64,000 nt of DNA from Stromatinia cepivora (taxonomy: Eukaryota; Ascomycota; Leotiomycetes; Helotiales; Sclerotiniaceae): the NCBI GenBank assembly GCA_014898415.1, contig RCTD01000007.1, positions 434,001-498,000 of the forward strand. Reading direction: 5' to 3'. Positions 1 to 12,462 of this stretch are shown one piece after another; the stretch's first letter is position 1; every line of letters begins with the position of its first letter. The translations under genes and the position numbers were made by a program. The notes beneath the pieces were generated by a model. That model saw only the letters and a program-made list of their open reading frames with translations. It did no database searches and was not told the origin of the DNA.

Positions 1-2
1 TT

Positions 3-899
3 GAACCACATCCCGAAGCCGTATCATCCAAATCCTCCGTCCGTCCTGTATTCGAGGAAAAACCACATCATGAAAGCCATGGATCGGTAAAAGATGATTT
101 GGAAACTATTAAGGAAACGTTTGCTCTGAGAGAAGTTCCTAGGGAATCTCTAATAATCGGTGCGGCGGGTGTTTTACCTTATGCTGCTACATCGGCTTCT
201 ACGATCTATTTGGCTTATGATATTAATCATGCTCATGCTACTGGACAAGGGATTTTGTTTTCACCCGAGACGGCTCATCAATTGTTGGATTATATTACAC
301 CTATTCAAGTGGGATATGGTGCTGTTGTAAGTTATATTCCTTCCCAATCCATCAATTAATACTAAATCTCTTGTCAGATTATTTCCTTTCTCGGTGCCAT
401 TCACTGGGGTCTCGAATACGCAGGCTATGGCGGACACCACAGCTATCGTCGATATATGATCGGAGTCGTAGCCCCAGCAGTGGCATGGCCCACGATCCTC
501 ATGCCAGTCGAATACGCACTAATAACCCAATTTACCGCCTTCACATTCCTATATTTTGCGGATGCACGAGCCACGGTTCGAGGATGGTGTCCTCCTTGGT
601 ACAGCACATATAGATTTGTATTGACATTTATTGTTGGAGCGGCCATTGTAGCAAGTTTGGTTGGTAGAGGAAGAATCATTACTCATGATAGACAATTGAA
701 GAGTTCGGTGGAATATGTTAAGGAGGATAGGGATAATCAATGGATTGCATTGGAGCAGGAAGAGAAGATGAGGAGGGCAAAGTTAGCTGAAGAGGAAAAG
801 GCAGCAGAGGAAGATGAGGAGGCAGAAGATGAATCTGGGGATGAGGAAAAGAGTGATGATGAAAAAGATGATAAGAAGGAAAGCAAGGATGAAAAGTAA
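3..899 (+). CDS. DUF3429-type mitochondrial/inner-membrane protein, 5' partial
   Basis: The reading frame is open from the left edge, so the start codon lies outside the window. Exons are 3..326 and 378..899; the 51 bp intron has a GTAAGT donor and a TTGTCAG acceptor, and the splice restores a continuous frame (...GYGAV|IISFLGAIHWG...). The visible protein has several hydrophobic segments and the AIHWGLEY-type motif of the DUF3429 family (TMEM69-like, often mitochondrial inner membrane in fungi). The last 60 or so residues are a highly charged Glu/Lys/Asp tail with coiled-coil character. Membership rests on the hydrophobic core with its Gly-Ala-His-Trp block; the precise role of the family is not established. 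The charged tail is probably soluble and exposed. Confidence is high that this is a real gene and good for the family. Confidence 0.85.
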
Positions 900-3800
900 G
901 CCGACAAGGAAATCACCTAATGATTGTACATACCCACATTACCTCCCATCATCTTTTCATTTATCCTCCTCAATCAATTAATGTCTGATATCACTTCCGC
1001 CCCATTCCACAGCAGAAGCATTTCAAGTAATTAGCAAACCTACGGGAAAAAAAACTTCTCATTCCATCCAATATCACACTCTATCTCCATTCTCGTACAC
1101 GCATAAATGCAACTAAATGCAAGTAAGTATTTTCTTCCGCCGGGAACTTACTGCATAACATCCTTCCTTCCTCAGAAACCGGAAGGCTACCCACTTCCCC
1201 AGCCATTTCAATACATACATGCGGGTTAACCATGTTGTTGGGTGCGTACTAGGTGCCAGGTATTTGAATAAATTGATATATGTAAGACTTATTAATAGAT
1301 TAATAGATTAATAGATTAATAGATTAATAGATTAATAGATTAATAGATTAATAGATTAATAGATTAATAGATTAATAGATTAATAGATTAATAGATTAAT
1401 AGATTAATAGATTAATAGATTAATAGATTAATAGATTAATAGATTAATAGATTAATAGATTAATAGATTAATAGATTAATAGATTAATTGAGATTGTACT
1501 ACATATAACGAAGTAATAATATATATATATTTAGAGTATTTAGAGCGGATAAAAAATATATCTATATATGATGGGTAGGTAGGTAGATACTTATAAATAG
1601 AATGGATATGAATGTGATGAATAGGATAGTATAGTATGTGAACTAGATAGATGAATTAGATAGAATCTTTGACTAATTCGATGATATAATCTTAGGTTGT
1701 ATTTCACTGGGTACCTAGTATATTATTCAAGATACAAAATACTAGGATTATAAGTAAAGGATAAAGATGAAAGATTAAAAGTGAGAAGTGAGGAAAACCC
1801 GTGACATGTATGTTAGGATTTCTATAGAATCGGGGTAGATAGGATGTAAGATACTAGATATTAGATATTATGAAATTCTTCTTCATTAATAATATACTAA
1901 TTCCTCCCTCTCACAACCCAACCCCAATCAATACCTTGCCCACCCCCCTATTCTTCCTAAATATCTCATCAAATACCTCGCATTAGCTCTAACTTGATCT
2001 CTCTATCGTATAAAAATATCCATCTTCATCTCCATCTCCATCTCCACCTCCACCTCTATCTCCCTCCTCAACATGCGAATAATACAAACACCTGCACACT
2101 ACACACTACACACAACAGAACATAGCACAGAGGAAAAAATACACAATAAACAACAAGGCGCATAAGGTAAATATAGGTAACGGTAGATAACACGATCAAA
2201 TACCAGATATCTCATACACAAGTATCGTAGAAACAAAACTCGCAAACTCAAAATTCGATAATATTCTCCAACTGGATACTATATTCACAATATCTGAAAT
2301 GCGCGAGTTACTCTTGCATCCACGATATTTAGCTTTATTTTTCCACGACTCTATTTCTCCATCCTTAGAGTAGCAGCCATGTCCTTGACTCCCTACTGTA
2401 TGAAAGCGTCCGAGTATTTTTCGTCTCATCGTCCGCCATTTCTAGAAGTGTAGCAAACACTTACCTATAGTAACCTACAATGATATAGGGGTTCTTACAA
2501 AAAGCCATGGATGGCCCATAGATAGATTTAAGATTTGGATCAAGCAATGGGAATAAACTCGAACCTTAGACAAAGCATTAAAGCTCAAGCCTAAAGCGTG
2601 TAAGTTCTGAGTTCAGAAGCTATGAATCATTTATATAGCTTACCTATTCCATACTCTTCAGATTATTTGATTAATTCCGATCTGAAGAGTATGGGACTTA
2701 TATTTGGGGTCAGGAACTCTGAAAACAAGAATATTGATCCAAGTTCAGAGGAAAGTAATAGTGGAGAACCGCGAATTAATATCATCAAGTATCGACGATA
2801 ATAAAAAAGATTGATCGATTTATCTCACCTGAGTAAAAGAGAATAAATACAAATAGATAGAGTCTTCAGACTTACTTTAAAGAGCCAAATGAAAGTTCGA
2901 ATGAAAGACAGAAATACTTATCATTATATATATCAAAGTAATAAAGAATAGAATCAATGAAAGTATCACCAATGGATAAACCTAAAAGGACTATCACTAT
3001 CAAAAGTCAAGGGGTGTTCAATATCCATATAACTTCAAACGATTAAAAGACATCAGTGCTGAGGTAGAATTTCATCTTAAAGTTCATTCGCGTGTCCAGC
3101 AACCTCCCTCTCCCTTTTACTGATGGGTTGAAGTGCGCCTGGGAAGAGTTAAAGTAAATAACAGAATAGTGAATTGAAACAAACATGAATCTAACTAAAG
3201 TGTGATATAATTGATGGTAAATTAAAATATCGAATTTCCCAAAAGACCTCATGAGACCTAATATTCATAGATATCAAATAAACTGACAATAGCAAAATGA
3301 TTGGAAAGATAAGCCGACTTGGAGCGTGGAGAATCATTTGGACCTTCCAAGCGCGTAAGACAATGAACTTTTCATCGCTTCATATGAACTTGCATTAGAA
3401 TTAGACATTACAAATTCGATATACTGATACCTCCTTGGATGCAAATGTCATAAGTCCTAATCTGAAAGTTTGGTATGAACAATAAACCCTACTAGTTAGT
3501 CAACCATCTAGGAGAGAAAGTGTACATTACCTAAGAATATTATATCGAGGCTAATCGCAAGACCAATCCGTACGTAGAAGGAATAATCGAAGTCGAGACG
3601 CGCAGTGAAAAGGAATCTGGGGAACTACCTGGCTACCTACTATCTGAGACAAGCAAAGAGGCGTGCAGGATGGGGACGAGTAGGGACAAGGAATATACAA
3701 TTCCAAATACATCCAACAACCTCTTTGCCGGAAAGGAAGATCACATCCAGGACATTGACTCCGCCGGAGTTCCAAATCTCAATGCGGATGAACATTATCT

Positions 3801-6154
3801 CTAGCCTGTTGCAACATTGATTATGTTCTAGTTTCCCCCCCCAAAAAACACAAACATATTGGCTGCTAAGCCAGGAGCCTGCCACACTACATTTTGGGCA
3901 CAAGGATGTAAATTCCAGCTGGCAAATAACCCAAACGTATCGACTAAAAACTCATAACGTGATAACATTCATATATTGACATCTTTCAATATCAAAACGT
4001 GGAGCTGATACAAGCTTCACTTAGGGCCTTAGTACCTGCACGTCATGGCAGCATCAAACAGGGGGGGGGGTCGTCATCACTAGTATATGAACTTTCCCAA
4101 AACTTCCGGAGTCAGCAAAGCAGCCTTCCAACATACTGGGATAAAGAAATGCCCTCCAAATTGATAAGTGGATCCCTGAGGCACTGGCATTGGATCGATA
4201 GCGTGAAGAGAACTGGAAGTAAACTCAGTGGTACAAAGAATTAAAACCTGATAGAATAGAATTAGATAAATAATAATAAAGATATCAAGAGTTATTTAAT
4301 TAATTTATAAGAGGATTCTTATTTGAAGCAAAAAAAGGTGAAGCACTAAAAATTAAGGTTTTAGAAACATATTATGAAAATATTACTCGCAAAAGATGTC
4401 TTATCCGCCTCCTCACTACTAAATCAATTCCGGGCTAGTATCAATCTTTTTCTTTTTGTTCTTAGTTTTTTCAATAGATTGTTTTTTTTTGTAATCTCTT
4501 TAGTTTTCCTTTATTTCGCTCTTTTTTATTATTATTTATTGAACCCCAATAAATTGGAGTGGGAGCTGTAGTTTAGGCTTGGATCGGCTATAAAAAAGCT
4601 GTTTTCTTATATCAGCAAAGAAGCCATACCTCTTCACCAAACCCACCACCCGCCTCTCATCCGAAGCCCCAAGACCTCAACCAGATCGACCCCAATATAC
4701 CCAAACCTCTAACCTTGAGACTTATTTATCATCATTATAATTCGGAAAATATATCTTCTATCATCATAAAAACCACCACCCAAAAGCATTACTCTTAATA
4801 TATATATTTCGATATTGATAATAATCATCCTTGAATTATTATATAGCCCTTAATATAAATGAATATTATATAAATATATTATATATATATCTATCATAAT
4901 TACTAATGAGGGCTCAGATGAATCTATCACTTATAATACTCTTTCAATCTCCATGAATACTAAGCCGGGATCGTTTTTTGAAAAAAGTTTTGTCTTGCTC
5001 ATCCACTCTCCAGCCTTAAATTTGTTCAGGGCTTAAAAAGAACGAAGTTATCACATGGGATAGAAAGTTGGGCAGCCACTAGGCTCGATCGAACCCAGTA
5101 TAAGCTTTGACCGAGTGAAATAGGGGAGCATGAGGCATGATTTGCGCAATGATGAATTTCTTTCCTCGAGTCCATCTCAAGATATCTTCATGCAATTCTA
5201 GCAAACCTTACTGTGGTAGAAAGATTAGATTCATTAAAGAAAAACCTTAAAAAGCATGATCGATCATGACGTCGAAGTTCGTGTCGAGTTTAATGCAAAT
5301 GAGATTGGAATTGATGTCCAGTATGAGGCTAATAAGATTGCATTGGTTGGATAGATGCATCCTAGCATGTGAAACCATGGCATCGATTCCCTAGCAAGAA
5401 CTATGATTCGAGATCTAAAAGACTGTTTTCATTGGTCGGGAATCATTCGGGATGTAACAACACTTTCTCAATTTTTTCTTCCCAAAAAATTGTATATCTG
5501 CCCATTTGCGGATCTATAAACACATGCCGTGTGGTGTGATATGTACGCCGAGTATTGCATGCATCTTCGCGCACTATTACCGTATGTATGCAAACAAGTG
5601 TTTTCGGTATCGGAAAGTCGGACACCACGGGGCACACAGGATTATTATTACTATATTCATGGCGCCGAACTTCTCTTCTCATCGCTGTGACTCAAAATCT
5701 GACAGGCACAAACAACAATATAATATTTGTAATCGTAGAATCGTAGAGTCGTATAATCGTAGATTTTTGTCTGTACGGAATTAGTCAGATCCTTGGAGGA
5801 ATTCTATGATGAAGATCATCTGCATGGGGTCCATTTGATCGTGACCACTTTTTATCCTTTTGTGGATATGCAAAAACCTAAAAAGCTTGTTCGTGGTATC
5901 ATGAGAAAAATCATGTTGTTTTCCCCCCCACTTAAAAATCTCATTTGCCGAGAAACATGCATGCTAATCGTCGTGCATCCTTGGCTCCCATCGTCTTCAA
6001 ACATCATTCAAAGTAGAAATCTTCATAAACCTTTAGGTGAAGATGATACAAATTACCTGTCTTCTTGGTCACTCTCTGAATACTCTACTTGTCATTGCGG
6101 CCACCTTGATAAAGTAAACCGTTGGGCTGACTCACTTTTCTTCGGTGCAACATG
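900..6154. other. Long gene-poor spacer, left part
   Basis: No frame longer than about 120 codons here has a convincing start, coding composition or family resemblance. The stretch holds the octamer repeat at 1291-1489, AT-rich blocks around 4250-4900, and unremarkable sequence elsewhere. The 5793-6158 plus frame opens on TTG and reads like chance. No transposon ends or protein relics were recognised. Confidence 0.6.
1291..1489. repeat. Octamer tandem repeat, about 25 copies of ATTAATAG
   Basis: A near-perfect array of the 8 bp unit ATTAATAG runs for about 199 bp and ends in a diverged ATTAATTG. It lies roughly 0.4 kb downstream of the DUF3429 gene stop in non-coding DNA. An 8 bp unit would shift frame if translated, consistent with a non-coding minisatellite. 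Copy number is likely to vary between strains. Confidence 0.95.
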
Positions 6155-6430
6155 CTAACCGCTGACAACCTCAGACAACTCCCGCGACAACCCCTCAATT
6201 TGCCCAAAGTCTAGATGGTCTGCAATAACCTGAGTCATTTCATATGCCTGTCCGCATCTGCTGTCATACGCTTTTTGGTTGGTGCGCCTGGTGATCATTG
6301 GTTGACAAAATAAGCTATAAACCATACTCCGGCATTTGATATGGCATTCATGCAATGAAATGAGAGGATCATCGTGGTCATCAAGGTGCCATAAAAAGCT
6401 CGGGACATCCGGAAGTGGATACGCAATAAA
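6155..6430 (-). CDS. Doubtful open frame with protein-like composition
   Basis: On the minus strand a frame is open for about 90 codons and ends at a TAG read from 6157-6155. Its translation (for example ...QVIADHLDFGQIEGLSREL...) looks more protein-like than most chance frames here. There is no good ATG at its left end and no clear partner exon. It could be a 3' exon of a minus-strand gene whose upstream part overlaps 6440-6740, a relic, or chance. No family recognised. Confidence 0.2.
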   Translation of the reverse strand, partial: FIAYPLPDVPSFLWHLDDHDDPLISLHECHIKCRSMVYSLFCQPMITRRTNQKAYDSRCGQAYEMTQVIADHLDFGQIEGLSRELSEVVSG

Positions 6431-6612
6431 AAAAAGAAATATCAGACATATAAAAGGTGAGTATTAGCCATGTTGAATCATTTTGCCTTATGCTATACTT
6501 TTCCCAATTCCAACTTTGGAACATGCTTTTGGCTTTTCCGAAATTCAATACCGTATCCCGCAAAATATTACCAGCGTTCTTGAAAATCACCTTGATTCGA
6601 TACCATTCAATC

Positions 6613-7038
6613 ATGTCTTCCACAAATTCTTCACGAGAAAGAAGCTGTGAGGGCGAAGTTCGCAGCACAAGGTCGACACCCGGAAGAGACACTCGAAGCT
6701 CTTCACCCCTCTCACAAAATTCGAGTGAACTTCCAGACATTATGAGGTCACGGGTTTTGGCCAGTCCAAAAGAGTCCGATGCAGAATGCTGGGAAAGAAT
6801 GTTGGCATTGCAGAAGGAATATCATTGTTATCAATCTGCAAGATTGGAAGCTGCTGTAGAAGCTTTGGAAAATGGTTGGCTTATTGAGGAGGTCCCTAGA
6901 CGTTAGTATAATCTTCGATTGGAATGAACATGAGCTCACAAAATCACAGCATCTCGACTTTGCTTGGATCTTATCAACGATGGTTTGAAAGCTCAAATTC
7001 AGACATTCGACACTTTTCAAAGGGATTTGATCCAATAG
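6613..7038 (+). CDS. Small two-exon hypothetical protein, 125 residues
   Basis: Exons are 6613..6901 and 6950..7038. The 48 bp intron has a GTTAGT donor and a TCACAG acceptor, and splicing carries the frame past the TAG that otherwise stops it, extending an amphipathic helical tail to the TAG at 7036. The first 50 or so residues are rich in Ser, Arg and Thr and likely disordered. The second half is helical and acidic (SDAECWERMLALQ, LEAAVEALENGW) with coiled-coil character. Codon choice (GAA, GCT, TTG) resembles the surrounding genes. A longer open frame runs upstream to 6457, but the ATG at 6613 precedes the disordered segment and is the first sensible start. I recognise no family. The gene is isolated in a gene-poor stretch. 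Confidence 0.6.
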
Positions 7039-9622
7039 AAGGAAGTTCTGATTGCGTCGTAGCATCTATGTTTGATGGAACAATAACGACTCACCATGGT
7101 GTAGTTCACCAAAACTTTCGGAGTGCTGGTTGTATTCATTGGCCATTACGAAGGCCAAATAATGTTGGTGTTTTAGCGTTGGCGTTATGGTGTGGGTAAA
7201 TTTGGATATGGATTCGCGACGATATAAGAAATCGATACCCACGGTCTGATGTTTTGCGTCTTTAAATGTGTTATTGATAATCATGGAGGAATGAATAATT
7301 AATCGTACGGCATTGGCAGAGTGGTATTGGAAGTTATCTTTGACACAATGGGTTAAGATCAACCAACCAACTATAACGTATATGAAAAATACGAAGAATA
7401 ACCAAAATTGATCAATCGAGCATTGAGTGAGTGAGTGATCTTCATGCACTTGGAAAGAGCTGAGCAAGCAATACCTAGGTAGGTACTGAGTAGAATACAT
7501 TAGTTGGATGGAATGGGAAGGCATGTTGTACGCTATCACGTGTCTTCTGCGTTAGGCAAGTGGGAGTGAGTGTGATTGCAGTTGTTGCGAAAGCACGATG
7601 CTTCATTCCTACAAAAAGAACAAACGAAGGGGGAAATGCCTTTTTGGTTCTGCTCACGCCGAAGGAGAAGAATTCTTTGCATCAACTTGCTCTTCTCATC
7701 TATCATACATCAATCATACAATACTCTTCTGTGGAGATGGAAAAGAATGTGAGGAAATGACATTCAGATATTTTTCCATCTTCACATTCTATCCCAAATT
7801 GCATATGATGCACGTTAATATCGTAACTAGGCCCTACAGACTATCATTTGGTCCTCATGGGAAATTGGAAATTACAATCTCAGGTCGCTGCAATGGTTCA
7901 GCTTCTCTTCGATACAAATTAGCTACGGCTGATCGCATATCTTCTACCAACCTCCTGTGATACATATCCGACCTTTTTTGACTGTCGTATGACTTTAGCC
8001 GGTCTGCTTCCGAGTGGCCGAGGTTTGATTGATATTTTCAGATCATGTTTCCGAATCTACCATCTTTTATGTTCCAGTACTTACCTGACTGACTGACAAT
8101 GCTTCAGTGCTAACATGATAAGTCGCTCATAGGCTTTGCACTGACCGGTTATCCCATACCTATCAAGAAGCCCGATCAACATCCCTAGCTTTCGTGGGGT
8201 ATCACGTAAATACCAGAGGAGCCTCGGTTCGGTACGTGGAACAGTATCACAAATGTATATATATTTATATTCTGTCCCGATCAGTCTTTGTAATCTTAGC
8301 AAGAGAGTGGGGATTGTACGGACTAGTTTGATATCCTATGGCTTGGAATAATCTTCTCATTATTTCTCATCAATGAGGTTGAAAAGTGTCAGATATCATA
8401 CAATTTCGCCGTGCGAAATCACTAGATCATTCATTGTTGGTGAGCCCCCTGCGAAAGTGATGATCGACCACCCACATGTTCTGTGACCCCATACGAATCC
8501 GAGTACTCCGCACATTTACCTGCTAAAGCTTATCGTGACCTCGGGACCATCTGTAACAAAATCGAAGCAGACAGACACCTTCCAAGGTTATTTGGACAAA
8601 TCAAACATGAGAGACCCGGCTGAGAGAACACCAGAACAGAGATCCTTCCAGACTCCTTTTTAAAGAAATTTCCATTATTTTAAAGATTAACGAGGAAGCG
8701 ATGTACAGAGGTCCCCTTTCGAAAAATGAAGCTAATGAATAGCAGGCGGAGGATTATTAGAATAACTGCCAATCATATACTCCGTATGCAATGAGGCATC
8801 CTCCAGCAGCATGGCATTGACACTATCATGTAGATAACCGCAGAAACGGCTCGTGGCAAAATTGATGTCAACAATGAGTTCTCCTCATAAGGGAGCTTTT
8901 TGCGTTTTGTATTTCTTCAACCCCGCCAAGAAGATGGTACAGGTCACTCTAAGTCATACCCAAACATGATCTGTCATATCAACACAGATATCTGGAATTT
9001 GTTCTTACCGTCTAGATGATTCGTACTTTCCAAATGACATCTACCGCTACATAACAACATTGTTTTCGTCCGTCAAAACAAGCTGCAAATCCTGGGCCCA
9101 TCAGACTACATGAGTAACCAAAGAACAATCCAGATCCAAACCAAGACCTCAGATTGCCTCGGTGATTTCTCTATCCACAAATAAGGCTTGTCTCACTTCA
9201 CATCTGCCATCAAAGAAACTTCGATAAGGAGCCTCGTCACTACGCTATACTATAGCAGCCGAACAAGATTGCAAGGATAGCGATAAAGCTATTGCTTAAT
9301 CTTTTCGACAAATTCGATACATTACGCTATCAAGCAGTTCATGCAATTCAAGATTGCATCTGATGCGCATGAACCCAATAAATCTCCTCTAGGACTTTCT
9401 GTCTCACCCAAGCGATCAATGAAGAGTGGAATATATGCTTGTTAACTGGGGGCCCCTTCATATTTTTGCCTCTCGCCATTCCATACTCCGTCCCGTTCTC
9501 GCACCACTTCTCATAAATTATATACAGCTTGTTATCACTGACTTGTCATCGACCAATCATAACAATCCTGTCTCCTCTCTCAATCCATAAACCATCTGAA
9601 TATTTTTCTCGAAACCCTAGCC
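7039..9622. other. Gene-poor spacer upstream of the kinase-like gene
   Basis: Nothing convincing is coded here. A 157-codon minus frame (7066-7539) and a 120-codon plus frame (7598-7960) lack coding character. The last 80 bp before 9623 hold a CCAAT sequence near 9551 and pyrimidine-rich runs typical of a fungal promoter/5' leader. Confidence 0.55.
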
Positions 9623-11753
9623 ATGGAGTACAGAAGAAGTTCCATGGTAATGAACCGAAAACAACAGGCCAGTACAAACCCTCAGATATATGCTAGTTTC
9701 GCCGGTGCTGGTGTCCCCCGGACCTCAAATGGGATTTTGGACGACATGCCTACAATGTGGTGGGATGAGGAAAGAATTCACGCTACAGTTACACGACAAT
9801 TTGTGTCATCAAAATTACATCCAGACGAGCAAGAGCATCTGGATGAGCCATTGGGTTTCGGTGATGGCTTGACCGATGACACATATATGGAATGGATTGA
9901 AGAGAAGGCGAAAAAAAATATTTTTGATCTTGGTGGAGTTGGGTGTGCCAGATCAAATATTTGGAGTCATTGATGATTCTTGGGGTGATGATGATTTACC
10001 AATACCCATGGATCAAGTTGAGAGACTACAGTTGACCTACGACAGAAACGAAAAGCTAGAGAAGAAGTTTTTCCAGCGCCAATTCAACTATCTCCTAAGA
10101 TATGTCGCTAAGGGTGAACATATTTACTACGATGATGTAGAAGTCGTACCGCTAGAGCCAGTCGAAAAAAGACCCGCTGGATCAGTAAGTAGTCTTCTAC
10201 CGAACAGTGTTGATAAAGTCCATTTACCTGGCAGGCCAGACACTGTTTTTCTACGCCGACGAATACTCCTAGGTACCTCACCGGAACGAATGCTACATGA
10301 GGAATTTCTCTCGGGCATCGAAGCAATGAAAAGGGTTGATCATGTACATCTCACGTCATTATGGGCTTCTTATATCCACCAGGATAAGGGTTACCTACTA
10401 TTGACTCCAGCAAACGCCAACTCGCTCAAATCCTTTCTCACCATTATACCTCAATCTTTCAAGATTCTAGCTAAGCAGGACCGCCGTATTCTTATTTTGA
10501 ATTGGCTTCACTGTCTAGCTGGAGCTTTGTCCTTTCTTCATAAAAATGGTCTTTCGCATCGTAACATCAAGCCCTCAAATGTCATGCTCGACCTTGACAA
10601 CCACATCTTTCTAGGAGATTTGGGCGTCTTCCCTACACATAGTCCTACTGGGGAGAAAAGTGGCTTTGATAAAGAGACCTATGATTACTCTGCACCAGAA
10701 CAGAACCATCACACGACGACTTCTACTTTTAGCCTACCCAATCCTCGGTCGGTATCCTCGCGGGCACCGGCATCTAGCAGGTCAGCTGGTGTCCAGACTG
10801 ATTTTATATTTCAAGTCCCTACAATGTCATTGTCAAATGATTCATCATCTATTTATACAGCTTCAACTGGTTCGCGATCAGAAGGCTCAGGTCTAAGCCA
10901 CACTAAAAGAGACAGCAGAGCTGGTAGGCACGATCCACAAAAAGCCGATATATTTGCTTTAGGGGCTATCTTCGTCGAAATCATCACATTTCTTATGAAG
11001 CGAGCGACAAGGAATTTTGCCTCGCATCGATCATCGAAGCACAAAACCCCGGGTCGTGGTGGTGGAGTTCCAGATTCAAGCTTTCATAAAAACCTGGGAC
11101 AAGTTGATAGCTGGATGAATACACTTCTCAAAGACGCCACAAAGAAGGAAGACAAGATCTTTCGAGGTGTTTCTCAATTAATCGCACTTTCCCAACGGAT
11201 GCTCTCACCCGAGCCAAACGACAGGCCATCAGCAACCGAAGTTCAAGAGAGAATCTACGCCATCTTGACAGAGAATTGTGGCCTAAAAGATAATTATGGA
11301 GACAACAACTCGGAAAGAGGAGAGATACATTGCGAAACTCGAATCACAGAAGACCAGTGGAACTTTGGCTTTGACCAGCTGCGCCTCGCAAGTCAAAGGG
11401 CCGCGGCAGAAGCATGCGCTTCGGTCGCAGGCAATACGATGGCAAACCTCCCGCTCGGTAACGGAGGTGTAATCTATGGCGTGGAAAGAGTAGCCACTGT
11501 AGTGAATAACGGTGTACCTTTGTCATCGATGGGAGGAAGAGAAGGAGATCGCGTTAGCATCAATACGAAAACAAGCAGCGGCAAAAGCAGCGAAGGAAAA
11601 GGCAAAGCCGCCGGACAAGAAAAAGCAAGACCTAAAGCTAAAGCTTGGCAGGCTCCTGTTTATGCTGGTATGTCATTTCAATATTTATCGCTCGTATTGT
11701 TGAGTGTGTGTGTCTATACTAACCACTGGCGCGCAGAGCTTAGTTTCGGCTAA
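9623..11753 (+). CDS. Kinase-like protein (predicted pseudokinase) with an apparent one-base frameshift
   Basis: Two frames join here. 9623 to about 9915 encodes an N-terminal region ending ...YMEWIEEKAKK; from about 9915 a second frame continues into a kinase-like fold. The switch sits in a run of eight A after 9910; seven would make one frame. A 69 bp intron follows near the end (11668..11736, GTATGT donor, CTAAC branch, GCGCAG acceptor). With both allowed for, the length is 686 residues. The kinase fold shows HRNIKPSN where active kinases have HRDxKPxN, DLG in place of DFG, an APE-like YSAPEQ and the subdomain IX Asp (KADIFALG), with a Ser/Thr-rich insert between the last two. No clear VAxK lysine is seen, so catalysis is doubtful. 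A Lys/Ala-rich tail follows. It may be a sequencing error or a truly broken gene. The start at 9623 has a good context (AGCCATGG). Confidence 0.75.
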
Positions 11754-12462
11754 ACCCCTAAGTCGCAGACTCTCGTTAAATTTCGATCGATCCCCAGCGC
11801 GTCCGGAACGACAACGAGAGATGAATTTTTATAATAACATTTTTGGTTAGCTTAAGAAAGGTGGGGAAAGCGGATTTAATACGAAGGGGAAGGGAGTTGA
11901 ATTACTTAATACATGTCAATACTGCTGGCAATGGGTTTCTGCGATAAACTTTGGGCGCTCGCTTTCCTGTATTCTTTCTTTTTTGGGTGGGGGAAAGGAG
12001 AGGGGAATACTCGTTAACGGACGAAAATGATTGCGATTTCGGATGAGATGAGGTGATATGATACGATACAATACGATAATATGCGACACGACCCGATTTT
12101 TCAGATGGAAAATCATCTTCATGGCGTCTTTCTTTGTAGTGTATAGCAAGCAGCGAAAAGCGAATTCTTGGCAGGGGAAAATAAGCTTTGGATGGATGGA
12201 TAATCTAGTCAGGATATGGAAATAGAGATGGAAACGGAAACGGAAACCGGGCCAGTATGAGTGGTATCCAACTTTAAATTTGACCATCTCTCCATTCTAT
12301 CAATTTTTTATGTGCATTATGATCCTAGTCATCATTTTATCTCGTTCATTCGTTCATCTAGTATGCAGCGAACATTATGCTTATTATACCTTTTCGTCCG
12401 ATATTCAAAACGCGAAACCAAGGTCTTCGATCGCATCGTTGTAGGAAATTCATAGTTTAGAC
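11754..12462. other. Convergent spacer
   Basis: About 700 bp between the stop of the kinase-like gene and the stop of the PGAM-family gene, presumably both 3' UTRs. It contains a short GGAAAC-type repeat near 12228-12247 and no gene. Confidence 0.6.

Noticed and set aside
1291..1489. Possible CRISPR-like array
   Set aside because: The repeats are contiguous with no spacers and the genome is eukaryotic; it is a simple tandem repeat.
7066..7539. 157-codon minus-strand frame
   Set aside because: Opens on a non-ATG codon and the composition looks random; no family resemblance.
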